From the NCBI GenBank assembly GCA_021816935.1, contig JAKAWR010000003.1:1-64000 (forward strand): a stretch of DNA of 64,000 nucleotides, given 5' to 3'. The notes below the pieces were generated by a model. That model was not told the origin of the DNA. It was given only the letters and a program-made list of their open reading frames with translations, and did not search any database. Below, one piece after another: positions 17,232 to 26,745 of the stretch. The stretch comes from Actinomycetes bacterium. Lineage in GTDB: Bacteria; Actinomycetota; Acidimicrobiia; Acidimicrobiales; JAMCPL01. Positions within the stretch are counted from its first letter, which is position 1, and each line of letters opens with the position of its first letter. The translations under genes were made by a program, and so were the position numbers.

Positions 17232-17879
17232 CTACTTCGAGTAGAGCTCGACTATGAGCTGCTCCTGAATGTCCTCGTCGATCTGGGCCCTCTCCGGCTC
17301 GGAAGCTACCGTGAACTCCAACCTGGCGTCCCCCTGCTCCAGCCAGAGCGGGACCTGGCGATCCATCACGTCCAGATTACGCCGGAGGAGGATCATCTCC
17401 TTCGCGCGGCCCGAGGGCGTGACCTTGTTCCCTGTGGCAACCCTGAAGCTCGGGATCGTTACCCGCCTTCCGTTGACAAGGACATGGCCGTGGCGCACGA
17501 GCTGTCTCGCCTGCGCCCGGCTCGCCGCCCACCCAGTCCTGAAAACAACGTTGTCGAGCCGCTTCTCGAGCATTGCCAGCAACAACTCGCCCGTGATCCC
17601 CTGCCTCCGGTTAGCCTCCCTGTAATAGCTGCGGAACTGCTTCTCGAGCACTCCGTAGATACGCCTCGCCTTCTGCTTCTCCCTGAGCTGCATCTGGTAC
17701 TCCGACCCGGTGCGCATCCGGTCCCTTCCATGCTGGCCCGGCGGGTAGGCACGGCTGTGCCGATCGGTCACCGCCTCCGAAACCGGGCACTTTAGTGAGA
17801 TGCAGCGCTCGCCCTTCAGGAAAAGCTTGGTCCGCTCGCGCCTGCAGAGCCTGCAGACCGGTCCTGTGTATCGTGCCAT
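17232..17879 (-). CDS. rpsD: 30S ribosomal protein S4, zinc-binding form
   Basis: A primary 16S rRNA binder that starts 30S assembly. The start MARYTGPVCRLCRRERTK at 17879 gives 215 residues. Four Cys near the N-terminus (C-x2-C and two more before PVSEAV) mark the C+ zinc form. The S4 RNA-binding domain (RLDNVVFRTGWAASRAQARQLV, HGHVLVNG) is intact. It lies 4 bases after rpsK. Confidence 0.97.
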   Translation of the reverse strand: MARYTGPVCRLCRRERTKLFLKGERCISLKCPVSEAVTDRHSRAYPPGQHGRDRMRTGSEYQMQLREKQKARRIYGVLEKQFRSYYREANRRQGITGELLLAMLEKRLDNVVFRTGWAASRAQARQLVRHGHVLVNGRRVTIPSFRVATGNKVTPSGRAKEMILLRRNLDVMDRQVPLWLEQGDARLEFTVASEPERAQIDEDIQEQLIVELYSK

Positions 17880-17883
17880 CAGA

Positions 17884-18285
17884 TCAGACCCTGCGCCTCT
17901 TCTTGGGCCGGCAGCCGTTGTGCGCCATAGGCGTGACGTCCTTGATCCCGACAACCTCGATACCTGAAGCAGCAATCGAGCGGACGGCGGTGTCCCTGCC
18001 CGATCCCGGTCCCCTCACATAGACGTCGACGCGCCTGACGCCATGCTCCATCGCCCTCTGGCATGCCGCCTCAGCAGCCATCTGCGCCGCGAACGGTGTC
18101 GACTTCCTCGACCCCTTGAACCCGACGTTCCCGGCCGAAGCCCACGAGATGACGTTGCCCTCGTGATCGGCGATGGTGACGATGGTGTTGTTGAACGAAC
18201 TCTTGATATGGGCCACGCCGTAAGTGATGTTCTTCCGCTCCTTGCGGCGAACCTTGCGGACCTGGCCCCTCTTCTGCGGTGGCAT
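17884..18285 (-). CDS. rpsK: 30S ribosomal protein S11
   Basis: A platform protein near the Shine-Dalgarno helix. It begins [19 protein letters not shown] and ends [28 protein letters not shown] and [17 protein letters not shown] are typical. 133 residues. Its ATG overlaps the rpsM stop as TGATG, so translation is coupled. The frame is open further upstream, but only as a shadow of rpsM. Confidence 0.97.
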   Translation of the reverse strand: MPPQKRGQVRKVRRKERKNITYGVAHIKSSFNNTIVTIADHEGNVISWASAGNVGFKGSRKSTPFAAQMAAEAACQRAMEHGVRRVDVYVRGPGSGRDTAVRSIAASGIEVVGIKDVTPMAHNGCRPKKRRRV

Positions 18286-18671
18286 CAGTGTTTCCTCGCC
18301 ATCTTCTTCTTGCTCCCCGCTACCGCCCGCCTCGGTCCTTTGCGGGTACGCCCGTTGGTATGGGTACGCTGCCCCCGGACGGGCAATCCCCGGCGATGGC
18401 GCACGCCCTGATAACAACCGATCTCGACCTTGCGCCGGATATCCTGGGCCACTTCCCTACGCAGATCGCCCTCGACCCGAAGATTCGCGTCTATCCAGCT
18501 CCGGAGCGCATTGACCTCGTCATCGGTAAGGTCGCGCACCCGTGCCTCGGGGTTCGCGCCGGTCTCGGCGCAGATCGTCCTCGCCGTCGTATCCCCGACG
18601 CCGTATATATACGTCAGTGCCGCCTCCAGACGCTTGTCCCGCGGGATGTCGACTCCTGCTATACGCGCCAT
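18285..18671 (-). CDS. rpsM: 30S ribosomal protein S13
   Basis: A head protein contacting the P-site tRNA and forming intersubunit bridges. [33 protein letters not shown] and [22 protein letters not shown] are family signatures. 128 residues with a basic tail. It starts 4 bases after rpmJ and overlaps rpsK. Confidence 0.97.
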   Translation of the reverse strand: MARIAGVDIPRDKRLEAALTYIYGVGDTTARTICAETGANPEARVRDLTDDEVNALRSWIDANLRVEGDLRREVAQDIRRKVEIGCYQGVRHRRGLPVRGQRTHTNGRTRKGPRRAVAGSKKKMARKH

Positions 18672-18675
18672 GCCG

Positions 18676-18789
18676 TCAACCCTGCCGCTGCTTGTGTCGC
18701 GGATTGTCGCAGATCACCAGCACCTTGCCATGGCGCCTGATCACCTTGCACTTGTCGCATATCGGCTTGACGCTCGGCCTCACCTTCAA
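18676..18789 (-). CDS. rpmJ: 50S ribosomal protein L36, zinc-ribbon form
   Basis: A 37-residue protein reading (M)[20 protein letters not shown] and ending [11 protein letters not shown]. The zinc ligands C11, C14, C27 and H32 are all present. The start is a TTG at 18789: an in-frame TGA lies just 6 bases upstream and GGAGGT sits at 18799-18804, 9 bases from the TTG. It lies in the usual infA-rpmJ-rpsM-rpsK-rpsD-rpoA order. Confidence 0.95.
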   Translation of the reverse strand: MKVRPSVKPICDKCKVIRRHGKVLVICDNPRHKQRQG

Positions 18790-18837
18790 CTGTCATCTAC
18801 CTCCGTGTCGGTCCCTCTGATCCGGGCCTGCAAGCGG

Positions 18838-19062
18838 CTACTTGTACCTGTAGGTGATACGGCCTCTCGTGAGGTCGTACGGCGTCACCTCGACCTGGAC
18901 CCTATCGCCGGTCAGGATCCTGATACGATGCATCCGCATCTTCCCTGAGCTGTGCGCCAGCACCTTATGACCATTGTCGAGCTCGACCCTGAACATCGCG
19001 TTCGGGAGCGGCTCGACCACCGTTCCTTCCAGAACTATCGCATCCTCTTTGGCCTCGGGCAG
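18838..19062 (-). CDS. infA: Translation initiation factor IF-1, apparent CTG start
   Basis: Blocks the 30S A site during initiation. The OB-fold protein reads [20 protein letters not shown] and then [16 protein letters not shown] and RGRITYRYK. The conserved N-terminal [17 protein letters not shown] segment lies upstream of the first usable GTG (19020). The only start that keeps it is CTG at 19062, preceded by AAGGAGG with an 8-base spacer. An in-frame TAG at 19078-19080 rules out any ATG, GTG or TTG further up. The CTG start gives 74 residues, the family length; starting at GTG would remove 14. A sequencing error at one base is the main alternative. Confidence 0.9.
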   Translation of the reverse strand: MPEAKEDAIVLEGTVVEPLPNAMFRVELDNGHKVLAHSSGKMRMHRIRILTGDRVQVEVTPYDLTRGRITYRYK

Positions 19063-19423
19063 GTAACCGGCCTCCTTCTAACTTCTCTTCCTTGCATGCC
19101 ACCAGTGCCTACCTCCCCACACGGAGACGCAGCCACCGCGCCCCGCTCTATTGCCAGGCCGCGCCACGCTGCAAAGGCCACCCAGGCTCCTGCATCTCCA
19201 CGCTGCTCACGTAACCACCTCGGGCGTGCGACTGCACGCCTTCCCGGCATAGGCACGCGCCCCGTTGGGCCACGTCAGCGGCACCGTCCGGGACACCAGA
19301 GCGCGCATTGGCTCCGCCGGGACAAAAGTATATCATGCCCGGCGGCATTCTCCGCAATCGCCCACCTAATACCTCTTTAGAGCGCTCCAGGCGCCGCGTC
19401 TCAGCGGAGCTCTAGAGGTTCGC
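19063..19423. other. Gap between map and infA: leader and promoter region
   Basis: About 360 bp. It holds the infA Shine-Dalgarno and a promoter-like site near 19.34 kb. No gene with family-like features is visible; open frames here are short and unconserved. Confidence 0.55.
19327..19357 (-). promoter_or_regulatory. Candidate promoter of the infA-rpmJ-rpsM-rpsK-rpsD-rpoA operon
   Basis: On the minus strand TTGCGG (19352-19357) and a perfect-looking -10 TATACT (19327-19332) stand 19 bases apart, followed by a ~265-base leader to infA. The spacer is longer than ideal, so the -10 call is stronger than the -35 call. Confidence 0.45.
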
Positions 19424-20224
19424 TCAGGCGACCCGCGTCAGGATCTCCGGTGCCCCTTCGGTGACGACGACCGTGTCCTCGAAATGAGCCGACAGGCTTC
19501 CGTCAGCCGTCACGACCGTCCAGCCGTCGTCCAGAAGCTCGGTTTCGGCCCCACCGGCGTTCACCATGGGTTCGATAGCGAAGGCCATCCCCGGTGCCAG
19601 CTTCGGGCCAGGGCGACCCGGCCAGTAGTTGGGAACCTGCGGATCTTCGTGCATTTCGGTCCCGATCGCATGACCGACGTACTCCCTCACAACGGAAAAC
19701 CCGGCCTTCTCGGCCACCTTCTGGACGGCCCGGCCCACCTCGTAGAGGTTCACGCCTGCAAGCATCCTTGCGATACCTGCGTCAAGTGCCTGCCTCGTCG
19801 TATCCATAAGGCGCTGAGCGTCCTTGCTCACGGAACCGACGGCCACCGTGCGAGCCGCGTCGCCATGGTAGCCCTCGACTATCGCGCCGCAGTCGATCGA
19901 CAGGATGTCGCCCTCTTCCAGCATCGTCCTGCCAGGGATCCCGTGTACTATTACATCGTTAGGCGATGCGCATATAACGGCAGGGTACCCCCTGTACCCA
20001 AGAAAGTTCGATACCGCTCCCCTCTGCTCGATGACATCCCTCGCTATACGGTCCAGCTTCGCCGTCGTCACGCCCGGTTTCGCCTTCGCGCAGATGCGCT
20101 CGAGCATCTCGGCCACGACAAGCCCTGCCTTGCGCATCTTCGCTATCTCTTCCCTGCGCCGTATCATCACCTTCCGTCCACGTTCCGTCCCCAATTCCAT
20201 CACCGTAGCGCGGCCGACTCTCAC
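19424..20224 (-). CDS. map: Methionine aminopeptidase type I
   Basis: Removes the initiator Met from nascent proteins. The five metal ligands are visible: Asp in LSIDCGAI, Asp in YHGDAART, His in VGHAIGTEMHEDP, Glu in AIEPMV and Glu in HFEDTVVVTE; the substrate His is in VHGIPGR. Length is 266; a start at an internal Met (MIRRREEIAKMR, near 20167) would give the usual ~247. It lies between adk and infA as in most actinobacteria. Confidence 0.96.
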   Translation of the reverse strand: MRVGRATVMELGTERGRKVMIRRREEIAKMRKAGLVVAEMLERICAKAKPGVTTAKLDRIARDVIEQRGAVSNFLGYRGYPAVICASPNDVIVHGIPGRTMLEEGDILSIDCGAIVEGYHGDAARTVAVGSVSKDAQRLMDTTRQALDAGIARMLAGVNLYEVGRAVQKVAEKAGFSVVREYVGHAIGTEMHEDPQVPNYWPGRPGPKLAPGMAFAIEPMVNAGGAETELLDDGWTVVTADGSLSAHFEDTVVVTEGAPEILTRVA

Positions 20225-20279
20225 CTCACCGCCCCAGGTATCGCCGCAAAGGCTCGGCGTTGCTGTCGCATACGGACGA

Positions 20280-20936
20280 TCAGGCCGGCTCGCTCCCGAG
20301 AGCCTTCAGCGTCCGGCGGAAAACGGCGTCCGGCGACCCCATGCCGTTCACCCGGATCAGCAACCCCTGTTTCTCGTACCATCCCAGCACGGGCAGCGTC
20401 TCGGTGTCATAGAGAACCAGGCGCTTGCGAATCGCCTCCTCCTTGTCGTCGTCACGCTGGCGCACCTCCCCGCCGCACACGTCGCACGACCAGTTTACCT
20501 GGGGAGGCTTGTGGGTCGAGTAGATCGCACCGCACGAGGCGCACACCCGCCTCGTCGTCATACGGCGGATTGTCTGCTCGGTGCTTACCTCCAGCTCGAC
20601 GACATGCTCGATCCCGGCGGGACCCAGCATCTCGTCCAGTGCCATCGCCTGAGGAAGCGTCCTGGGAAAACCGTCCAGGATCCATCCCCTCTCGATGCAA
20701 TCGTCCTCGCCGATCCTGGAGGCCACGACTTCCGTGATGACGTCATCCGGTATGAGATCCCCCCGCTCCATGATCTCCTTTACCTTCGCACCAAGGGGCG
20801 ACTGCGACTTGACCGCCACCCTCAGCATCTCGCCCGTGGAAATGTGAGGGGCGGCGAAGTACCGGGAAAGCATGACACACTGCGTCCCCTTACCGGAGCC
20901 CTGCTTACCGACGATCAAGAGCCTGGTCGGTACCAC
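20280..20936 (-). CDS. adk: Adenylate kinase, zinc-binding lid
   Basis: Interconverts ATP, ADP and AMP. The P-loop is GKQGSGKGTQ, with the AMP-binding HISTGEMLR and DGFPRTLPQA. The LID domain carries four Cys (CASCG and CDVCGG) for structural zinc. 218 residues, the long form. It follows secY by 14 bases in the secY-adk-map order. Confidence 0.96.
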   Translation of the reverse strand: MVPTRLLIVGKQGSGKGTQCVMLSRYFAAPHISTGEMLRVAVKSQSPLGAKVKEIMERGDLIPDDVITEVVASRIGEDDCIERGWILDGFPRTLPQAMALDEMLGPAGIEHVVELEVSTEQTIRRMTTRRVCASCGAIYSTHKPPQVNWSCDVCGGEVRQRDDDKEEAIRKRLVLYDTETLPVLGWYEKQGLLIRVNGMGSPDAVFRRTLKALGSEPA

Positions 20937-20950
20937 GTCCTACTACCCCG

Positions 20951-22243
20951 TCAGGACGACAGGAATCCCTCGTAATTGCGCATCATCAGCTGGCTGTCGA
21001 TCTGCCGCATAGTCTCCAACGAGACGCCGACCGCGATCATCAGCGTGATCCCGTAAAAGGGATACGCCGTGATGTGCCAGAGCCACATGAGCAACGCCGG
21101 TACTATTACCACCAAGGCAAGGTAGCCCCCGCCCGGCAAGGTGATCCTGTTGAGTATCCTCGCTAAGTACCTCTCCGTCGAAGGACCCGGCCTGATGCCC
21201 GGTATGAAGCCTCCCTGCTTCCGGATGATATCGGACTGCTGGTGCGGATCAAACGCAACATATACGTAGAAGTAGGCGAAGAGGAAAACCAGCCCGCCGT
21301 AAATGGCTATGTAGAGGATGCTCGTCGGCGTCAGGCGGCTATTGACGAATGTCCGGAAAGCAGCCCACGGCAGCACGTTCGACAGCAACACGGGGATATA
21401 GAGCAGCGAGCTGGCGAAAATAACCGGGATAACCCCCGACTGGTTGACCTTCAACGGGATGTAGGAAGACGAACCACCGTACATCTTGCGTCCTACCACC
21501 CGGCTGGCAAACGTTACCGGTATGCGGCGCTGACCCTGCTCCATGATCACGATGGCGACGAGCAGCACCACCGTCACGCCGACGATGACGCCGAACTTGA
21601 GGTTGCCGCCCTCAGCCAGCACAGCGCCGCCGCCGGGGACTATCCCCGCAACGACGCTCGAGAAGATGATGAGCGACATGCCGTTACCGATGCCTCGCTG
21701 GGTAATGAGTTCGCCGAGCCACATGACCATGGCCGTGCCGGCGGTCAGCACGAGGATGATGAAGGCCACCCTGAGGAATGTGAAGTCGGGGATCAGGTCA
21801 ATCTTGGCATTGCCGAAAAGCCCACCGCCCCCGTTGTGGAAAAGATAGACGATCCCTGTCGATTGCATGAGCGCTAGTGCTACGGTCAGGTATCTAGTCG
21901 CCTGGGTCAGCTTCTTGTTGCCGACGGCTCCCTCGTCCCGCCACTGCTCGAACTTCGGGATGACCGAGGAGAGCAACTGGATGATGATCGAGCTGGTGAT
22001 GTAGGGCATAATGCCGAGGCCGAACACCGCCATACGCGTGAGCCCGCCGCCCGAGAACAGGTTGAGGAAGCCGATGATACCGGCCCTGTTGGCCGTCGCC
22101 TCGAGTTGCTGGACCTTGGCAAAGCTGACTCCGGGAACAATGATGTTGGCACCGAGCTGGTAGAGCGCGATGATGACCAGCGTGAATAAGACCTTGTTGC
22201 GAAGGTCGGCAATCTTGAAGATATTCTTCAGGCTCGAAAGCAC
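20951..22243 (-). CDS. secY: Preprotein translocase subunit SecY
   Basis: The protein-conducting channel of the Sec translocon, with ten membrane segments. The plug/TM2 region LFSGGGLTRMAVFGLGIMPY, GQRRIPVTFASRVVGRKMYG and the C-terminal QQSDIIRKQGGFIPGIRPG are family hallmarks. 430 residues, normal. It starts 7 bases after rplO. Confidence 0.97.
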   Translation of the reverse strand: MLSSLKNIFKIADLRNKVLFTLVIIALYQLGANIIVPGVSFAKVQQLEATANRAGIIGFLNLFSGGGLTRMAVFGLGIMPYITSSIIIQLLSSVIPKFEQWRDEGAVGNKKLTQATRYLTVALALMQSTGIVYLFHNGGGGLFGNAKIDLIPDFTFLRVAFIILVLTAGTAMVMWLGELITQRGIGNGMSLIIFSSVVAGIVPGGGAVLAEGGNLKFGVIVGVTVVLLVAIVIMEQGQRRIPVTFASRVVGRKMYGGSSSYIPLKVNQSGVIPVIFASSLLYIPVLLSNVLPWAAFRTFVNSRLTPTSILYIAIYGGLVFLFAYFYVYVAFDPHQQSDIIRKQGGFIPGIRPGPSTERYLARILNRITLPGGGYLALVVIVPALLMWLWHITAYPFYGITLMIAVGVSLETMRQIDSQLMMRNYEGFLSS

Positions 22244-22250
22244 CTGTCAA

Positions 22251-22739
22251 TCACCTATTCGCGTGGGCATTGCCCTTAGCTGGCGGCCTACCGCCCTTAT
22301 AGGGAAGCGGGATCACGTCCACCGTCCCGCCGCCCGCTTCGATGGCAGCCTTCGCACCGGCCGAGAAGCCATGGGCCTTCACGTTTAGGGCACGATCGAC
22401 CGGGCCTTTGCCGAGGACTTTGACGAACGTCCCCTCGCGGGCGAGACCCGCCTGCACAAGAACCTCGGGCGTAATCTGCGAAGGCTGCAGTCGTGCAAGA
22501 TCCGCAATGTCGACCGGCCGGTATGCCACACGAAAGGGGTTGTTGAAACCGCGCAGTTTGGGGAGCCTCTGGGTGAGAGGAAGCTGCCCGCCCTCGAAGC
22601 CGGGGCGAATGTTGTTACGCGCTCCCTGACCTTTCGTCCCCCTGCCTGCCGTCTTGCCGCCCTTGCCTGCAGTGCCGCGGGCCACACGCCGCCGTGGGCG
22701 GCGTGCGCCGGCAGGCGGGTGCAGTTCGTGCAGCTTCAT
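22251..22739 (-). CDS. rplO: 50S ribosomal protein L15
   Basis: A late-assembly 50S protein. The start [20 protein letters not shown] at 22739 overlaps the rpmD stop as TGATG; the frame is open upstream only as a shadow of rpmD. The N-terminus has RGTAGKGGKTAGRGTKGQGA and FEGGQLPLTQRLPK. 162 residues. Confidence 0.96.
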   Translation of the reverse strand: MKLHELHPPAGARRPRRRVARGTAGKGGKTAGRGTKGQGARNNIRPGFEGGQLPLTQRLPKLRGFNNPFRVAYRPVDIADLARLQPSQITPEVLVQAGLAREGTFVKVLGKGPVDRALNVKAHGFSAGAKAAIEAGGGTVDVIPLPYKGGRPPAKGNAHANR

Positions 22740-22981
22740 CAATTGACCTCCCTCACCTCGACCAGATGCGAAACCCTGCGCAGCATGCCCATGAGGTCCG
22801 GCGAGACCTTGTGGTTCCGCGCCATGCCGATCCTCCTCAGTCCGAGCGCCCTCAGCGTCCCCCGGTGCTTCGGTTTCACCGCAATGGCCGAGCGTCGCTG
22901 GACTACTTTGACAATAGACCCTGCCGCAAGCGAGTCGAAACCCGTTACGGCTGTCACGTCGCCGAACTTGCGTGGGTTCAT
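22739..22981 (-). CDS. rpmD: 50S ribosomal protein L30
   Basis: An 80-residue L30 with a ~20-residue N-terminal extension before the core [20 protein letters not shown], ending [18 protein letters not shown]. Its start overlaps the rpsE stop (ATGA) and its stop overlaps the rplO start, so the three genes are coupled. Confidence 0.94.
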   Translation of the reverse strand: MNPRKFGDVTAVTGFDSLAAGSIVKVVQRRSAIAVKPKHRGTLRALGLRRIGMARNHKVSPDLMGMLRRVSHLVEVREVN

Positions 22982-23544
22982 GCGTCCACCTCCCGGTACA
23001 GACTGCGGGCCCTCTCGGTTTCCCGGTAGGCCCTGAGAACGCCTCGGGGAACAATCGAGTCGGCGGGCTTACCTCTCAGGCGGGCTATCTCGTCGGGTCG
23101 CCTGAGCGACTGAAGGGCCTTGACGGTGGCATAGGCGACGTTGAGCCCGTTCGACGAACCGAGCGACTTGGCCAGCACATCGCGTACTCCGGCCAGCTCG
23201 AGGATGGCTCTCGCCGCCCCACCTGCAATGACCCCGGTACCGGGTGACGCCGGCTTGAGAAGGATACGTCCCGCTCCGGCAATACCGATGACGGGGTGGG
23301 TTATCGTGGCTCCGGCAATCGGCACCTCGAACATGTGCTTCCTGGCTTCGTCGGCCCCTTTCGATACGGCCATCCCGGCCTCTTTGGCCTTGCCGAAACC
23401 GAGACCCACATGGCCATCCCGGTCGCCCACGACCGTGAGCGCGTTGAAAGAGAAGCGCCTGCCGCCCTTCACAACCTTTGCAACCCGGTTGACAAGGATC
23501 GTGTGCTCTTCGTATTTTCCGTCAGTTATCATCGGGCTTCCCAT
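22978..23544 (-). CDS. rpsE: 30S ribosomal protein S5
   Basis: S5 helps form the mRNA entry channel and affects fidelity. Both domains are visible: the dsRBD-like [20 protein letters not shown] with [15 protein letters not shown], and the C-terminal [19 protein letters not shown]. 188 residues. It overlaps rpmD by four bases and follows rplR. Confidence 0.97.
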   Translation of the reverse strand: MGSPMITDGKYEEHTILVNRVAKVVKGGRRFSFNALTVVGDRDGHVGLGFGKAKEAGMAVSKGADEARKHMFEVPIAGATITHPVIGIAGAGRILLKPASPGTGVIAGGAARAILELAGVRDVLAKSLGSSNGLNVAYATVKALQSLRRPDEIARLRGKPADSIVPRGVLRAYRETERARSLYREVDA

Positions 23545-23580
23545 CCATCGACTTCCCGCTTGTGCGTCTCAACTCATGCA

Positions 23581-23958
23581 TCAGAACTGAAGTCCCAATT
23601 CGCGTGCCGCATCTGCCAAGGCTGCAACCCTGCCATGATACTTGTAACCGCCGCGGTCGAAGACGACCCGGGAAACCCCGGCGTCTTTCGCCCTCGACCC
23701 GATCAGCTGCCCGACCTCCCTTGCCGCCTCGATGTTGCCGCCGTAATGCGAGCGAAGCGACGCCTCGAGAGTGGATGCAGCCGCCACCGTACGCCCAGCC
23801 GAGTCGTCTATGACCTGCGCCGATATGTGCCTCGACGACCGGAACACGGCCAGCCTCGGCACCTCCGGCGTTCCTGCGATCCTCGCCCTGACCGCGTCGT
23901 GGCGCCTCTGCCGGAGCCGCGCCCGCTCGCCGGAGACCCACAACCCTGACCTGCCCAT
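23581..23958 (-). CDS. rplR: 50S ribosomal protein L18
   Basis: Binds 5S r[12 protein letters not shown]-like [19 protein letters not shown] and [20 protein letters not shown] are diagnostic; it ends ARELGLQF. 125 residues. It directly abuts the rplF stop. Confidence 0.96.
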   Translation of the reverse strand: MGRSGLWVSGERARLRQRRHDAVRARIAGTPEVPRLAVFRSSRHISAQVIDDSAGRTVAAASTLEASLRSHYGGNIEAAREVGQLIGSRAKDAGVSRVVFDRGGYKYHGRVAALADAARELGLQF

Positions 23959-24498
23959 CTACTTCGCCGCCTTTCCGGCCTTGCGCTGCACGTACTCACC
24001 CAGATACCGAATGCCCTTCCCCTTGTACGGCTCGGGCTTGCGTATCTTACGGATGTCCGCTGCAACCTGACCGACCTTCTCCTTGTCATTACCACACACG
24101 ACGATGCGCGTCGGAAGCGGCACCTCGAAGGAGATTCCCTCCGGCGCCTCGACAGTGACCGGGTGCGAGAAGCCCAGAGCCATCTCGAGGACGGTGGGAC
24201 TCTTGGCGGCGGCACGATACCCCACGCCCTGGATCTCGAGCTCCTTCCTGTAGCCGTCCGTCACGCCGACCACCATGTTCGCCACGAGCGTTCGAGTAAG
24301 CCCGTGCAACGCCCGCGAGCGCCGCTCGTCGTCTTTCCGCTCGACGAGAAGCGCAGAATCCTCCTGGCGCACCGTCACGTCTGCCGGTATCTCCCGCGCG
24401 AGCACGCCTCGAGGACCTTTCACTTCGACCGAGGCTCCATCAACCGTGACGCTGACCCCTTGAGGAAGAGGCACGGGCATCTTACCGACCCTGGACAT
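23959..24498 (-). CDS. rplF: 50S ribosomal protein L6
   Basis: An L6 protein near the factor-binding site. The start at 24498 ([17 protein letters not shown]) has GGAGG upstream. It contains [13 protein letters not shown], the two-lobed L6 fold and the C-terminal [20 protein letters not shown]. 179 residues, the family norm. Confidence 0.97.
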   Translation of the reverse strand: MSRVGKMPVPLPQGVSVTVDGASVEVKGPRGVLAREIPADVTVRQEDSALLVERKDDERRSRALHGLTRTLVANMVVGVTDGYRKELEIQGVGYRAAAKSPTVLEMALGFSHPVTVEAPEGISFEVPLPTRIVVCGNDKEKVGQVAADIRKIRKPEPYKGKGIRYLGEYVQRKAGKAAK

Positions 24499-24524
24499 GG
24501 CCACCTCCAGCCGCTGCCCAGCCG

Positions 24525-24929
24525 TCACCAGACATAACAGAGAACCTCCCCCCCCACGCCCTTACGTCTCGCTTCGGAATCGGTCATGAGTCCGCTACTG
24601 GTCGAGAGCACGGCAATCCCGAGACCTCCGAGGACTCTTGGCACCTTCCCGGCCTTGGCGTATATCCGCCTTCCCGGCTTGGACACGCGAGTGAGACCCG
24701 TAATGGTCCGCTCGCGCTGCACCGAGTACTTGAGGTCGATGAGCAGCGCTGGAGACCGGTTGGCCTCGCCCTGCTTCACCTTGAATCCCGCAATATAGCC
24801 CTGCTCCAGAAGAACGCCCGCAAGCGCGGACTTCAGCTTCGAGCCCGGCATGGCCACCGTGTCATGCATGGCGAGGTTGGCATTGCGGATACGGGTGAGC
24901 ATGTCTGCAATCGGATCGGTCATCGACAT
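24525..24929 (-). CDS. rpsH: 30S ribosomal protein S8
   Basis: Binds the 16S central domain and in many bacteria represses the spc operon. [16 protein letters not shown] at the N-terminus, [20 protein letters not shown] and [19 protein letters not shown] at the C-terminus. 134 residues. It lies between rpsN and rplF. Confidence 0.97.
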   Translation of the reverse strand: MSMTDPIADMLTRIRNANLAMHDTVAMPGSKLKSALAGVLLEQGYIAGFKVKQGEANRSPALLIDLKYSVQRERTITGLTRVSKPGRRIYAKAGKVPRVLGGLGIAVLSTSSGLMTDSEARRKGVGGEVLCYVW

Positions 24930-24939
24930 GGGCTACACC

Positions 24940-25125
24940 TCACCAGCTTGCCTTTGTCATACCGGGCATCTCCCCGGCGTGAACCATCTCGCGCAGGCAG
25001 ATCCTGCATATACCAAGCTTCCTGAAAACCGCCCTGGGCCGGCCACAGCACTTGCAGCGCGTGTAGGCACGGACCTTGAACTTCGGGATCCTTCGCTGCT
25101 TCTCGATAAGAGCCTTCTTGGCCAT
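24940..25125 (-). CDS. rpsN: 30S ribosomal protein S14, type Z
   Basis: A 61-residue zinc form: [20 protein letters not shown], then [10 protein letters not shown] and [16 protein letters not shown] provide the zinc Cys set. The start at 25125 has GGAG 10 bases upstream; the longer open frame overlaps rplE and is not conserved. It starts 4 bases after the rplE stop. Confidence 0.96.
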   Translation of the reverse strand: MAKKALIEKQRRIPKFKVRAYTRCKCCGRPRAVFRKLGICRICLREMVHAGEMPGMTKASW

Positions 25126-25129
25126 CGCG

Positions 25130-25711
25130 TCAAACTCCATCCCGTTTGAACGGGAAACCAAGCGCCTCAAGGAACGCTCTGCCTTCCCTGTCATTCTTCG
25201 CCGTCGTGCAGATCGTAATGTTCATCCCTCTCGGCTGGTCCACCTTGTCGTAATCGATCTCAGGGAATACGAGCTGCTCGGTGAAGCCGAAGGTGTAGTT
25301 GCCATGGCCGTCGAAGGCTTTCGGCGAAAGGCCCCTGAAGTCGCGGACTCTTGGTATGGCCATCGCGACGATCCGGTCGAGAAGCTCCCATCCCCTCCTG
25401 CCCCTCACTGTCACCTTGGCCCCGATCTGCATGCCCGCTCGCAGCTTGAAGCCAGCGATCGACTTCCTTGCCTTCGTCACGATCGGCTTCTGCCCGGTTA
25501 TCGTCTCCAGGTCCCTGACCGCGCCCTCGATCAATGAGGGCTGCTGCGAAGCCTTCCCCACCCCCATGTTCACGACGATCTTCTCCAGCCTGGGAACCTC
25601 CATAACGTTGCGGAGCCCCAGGTCAGCAAGAAGCTTGGGGCGCAGCTCCTGGAGGTAGAGGTCGAGAAGCCTCGGCTGCGGCGCAGGCGTATCCACTTGT
25701 TTGCCAGTCAT
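25130..25711 (-). CDS. rplE: 50S ribosomal protein L5
   Basis: Binds 5S rRNA and contacts P-site t[59 protein letters not shown] and a GFPF-containing C-terminus are typical. The start [10 protein letters not shown] at 25711 gives 193 residues; the frame extends to 25777, overlapping rplX. Confidence 0.96.
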   Translation of the reverse strand: MTGKQVDTPAPQPRLLDLYLQELRPKLLADLGLRNVMEVPRLEKIVVNMGVGKASQQPSLIEGAVRDLETITGQKPIVTKARKSIAGFKLRAGMQIGAKVTVRGRRGWELLDRIVAMAIPRVRDFRGLSPKAFDGHGNYTFGFTEQLVFPEIDYDKVDQPRGMNITICTTAKNDREGRAFLEALGFPFKRDGV

Positions 25712-25718
25712 AGCCTCG

Positions 25719-26093
25719 TCATCCGAGATCGGTAGTGCACTTGTTGCATACTCTGAGCTTGCGACCCTGCTCGTCAAACAGAACCGCCGGCCGGACCGGC
25801 CCGCAGGCCGGGCAGACTATCGAAACGGCGGACATCGGTATCGGCATGTCCTTGTCGATGATGCCACCCTGCATCGTCTGACCGCGGGGTTTTGTGTTGC
25901 GCTTAGCCACGTTGACGCCGTCGACGATCACCCTCCATTCGGAACGCATAACCTGCTTCCGCATAGAACGGGCCTCGCCGATCTCTCGCAGCCGCTTTGA
26001 CCGAGGCGGCAGGACCTTCATCACCTCGCCCTGCTTGCCCCGGTACTTGCCCGAGCGTACCTGGACTTTGTCGCCGCGCTTGACCCTGATCAT
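25719..26093 (-). CDS. rplX: 50S ribosomal protein L24, zinc-ribbon C-terminus
   Basis: A KOW-motif protein at the exit tunnel and an assembly initiator. It starts [20 protein letters not shown]. The C-terminus has CPACG and CNKC pairs that could bind zinc. 124 residues. Its start overlaps the rplN stop by four bases. Confidence 0.96.
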   Translation of the reverse strand: MIRVKRGDKVQVRSGKYRGKQGEVMKVLPPRSKRLREIGEARSMRKQVMRSEWRVIVDGVNVAKRNTKPRGQTMQGGIIDKDMPIPMSAVSIVCPACGPVRPAVLFDEQGRKLRVCNKCTTDLG

Positions 26094-26458
26094 ATGACCT
26101 CCGGGGCGAGGGAAATTATCCTCGCGAACTTCTTGTCCCTCAGCTCCCTGCCCACAGGCCCGAAAATACGGGTACCGCGAGGCTGCATCTGATCGTTGAC
26201 CAGCACCGCGGCATTGTCATCGAAACGGATGTAGCTCCCGTCGGGCCGGCGGCGCCCTTTCGCCGTCCTAACCACCACGCACTTGACAACCTCGCCCGAC
26301 TTGACGCCGGCGCCGGGAATAGCCTCTTTTACCGTAGCCACAAAAAGATCTCCGATAGCCGCGTACCGCCTTCCCGAGCCGCCCAGAACCCTGATGCAGA
26401 GAACCTCCTTGGCACCGGAGTTGTCGGCAACCTTGACCCGCGTCTCCTGCTGGATCAT
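26090..26458 (-). CDS. rplN: 50S ribosomal protein L14
   Basis: Lies at the subunit interface near the sarcin-ricin loop. [37 protein letters not shown] and [17 protein letters not shown] are diagnostic. 122 residues, the exact family length. It overlaps both rpsQ and rplX by four bases. Confidence 0.98.
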   Translation of the reverse strand: MIQQETRVKVADNSGAKEVLCIRVLGGSGRRYAAIGDLFVATVKEAIPGAGVKSGEVVKCVVVRTAKGRRRPDGSYIRFDDNAAVLVNDQMQPRGTRIFGPVGRELRDKKFARIISLAPEVI

Positions 26459-26745
26459 CGCGCCTTCTCGACTATCTCTACCACGCGCCAGCGCTTCAGC
26501 TTGGACAGCGGCCTCGTCTCCATGACCCTTACCCGATCGCCTAGACCCGCCTCGGAGCTCTCGTCGTGCGCGAACAGCTTCTTGCGCCTCTGGACGATCT
26601 TGCCGTATTTCCTGTGCGTAACGCGCTCGTTCACCTCCACCACGACGGTCTGGGTCATCTTGTCCGAAATGACGATCCCCTCCCGCACCTTGCGTCGCGC
26701 CCGCGGTGCCACCGCTGCCTCCCCGGTGTCAGCGTCGCCCGTCAT
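26455..26745 (-). CDS. rpsQ: 30S ribosomal protein S17
   Basis: A primary 16S binder with an OB fold. [39 protein letters not shown] and [18 protein letters not shown] are typical. 96 residues, with a ~17-residue acidic N-terminal extension. It overlaps rpmC and rplN. Confidence 0.97.
   Translation of the reverse strand: MTGDADTGEAAVAPRARRKVREGIVISDKMTQTVVVEVNERVTHRKYGKIVQRRKKLFAHDESSEAGLGDRVRVMETRPLSKLKRWRVVEIVEKAR

Noticed and set aside
19148-19357. 69-codon frame upstream of infA
   Set aside because: It overlaps the candidate operon promoter and has no recognisable family features.
19381-19430. Possible palindromic-family relic near the map stop (CTCAGCGGAGCTC)
   Set aside because: Only about nine bases match the family end and there is no partner repeat.
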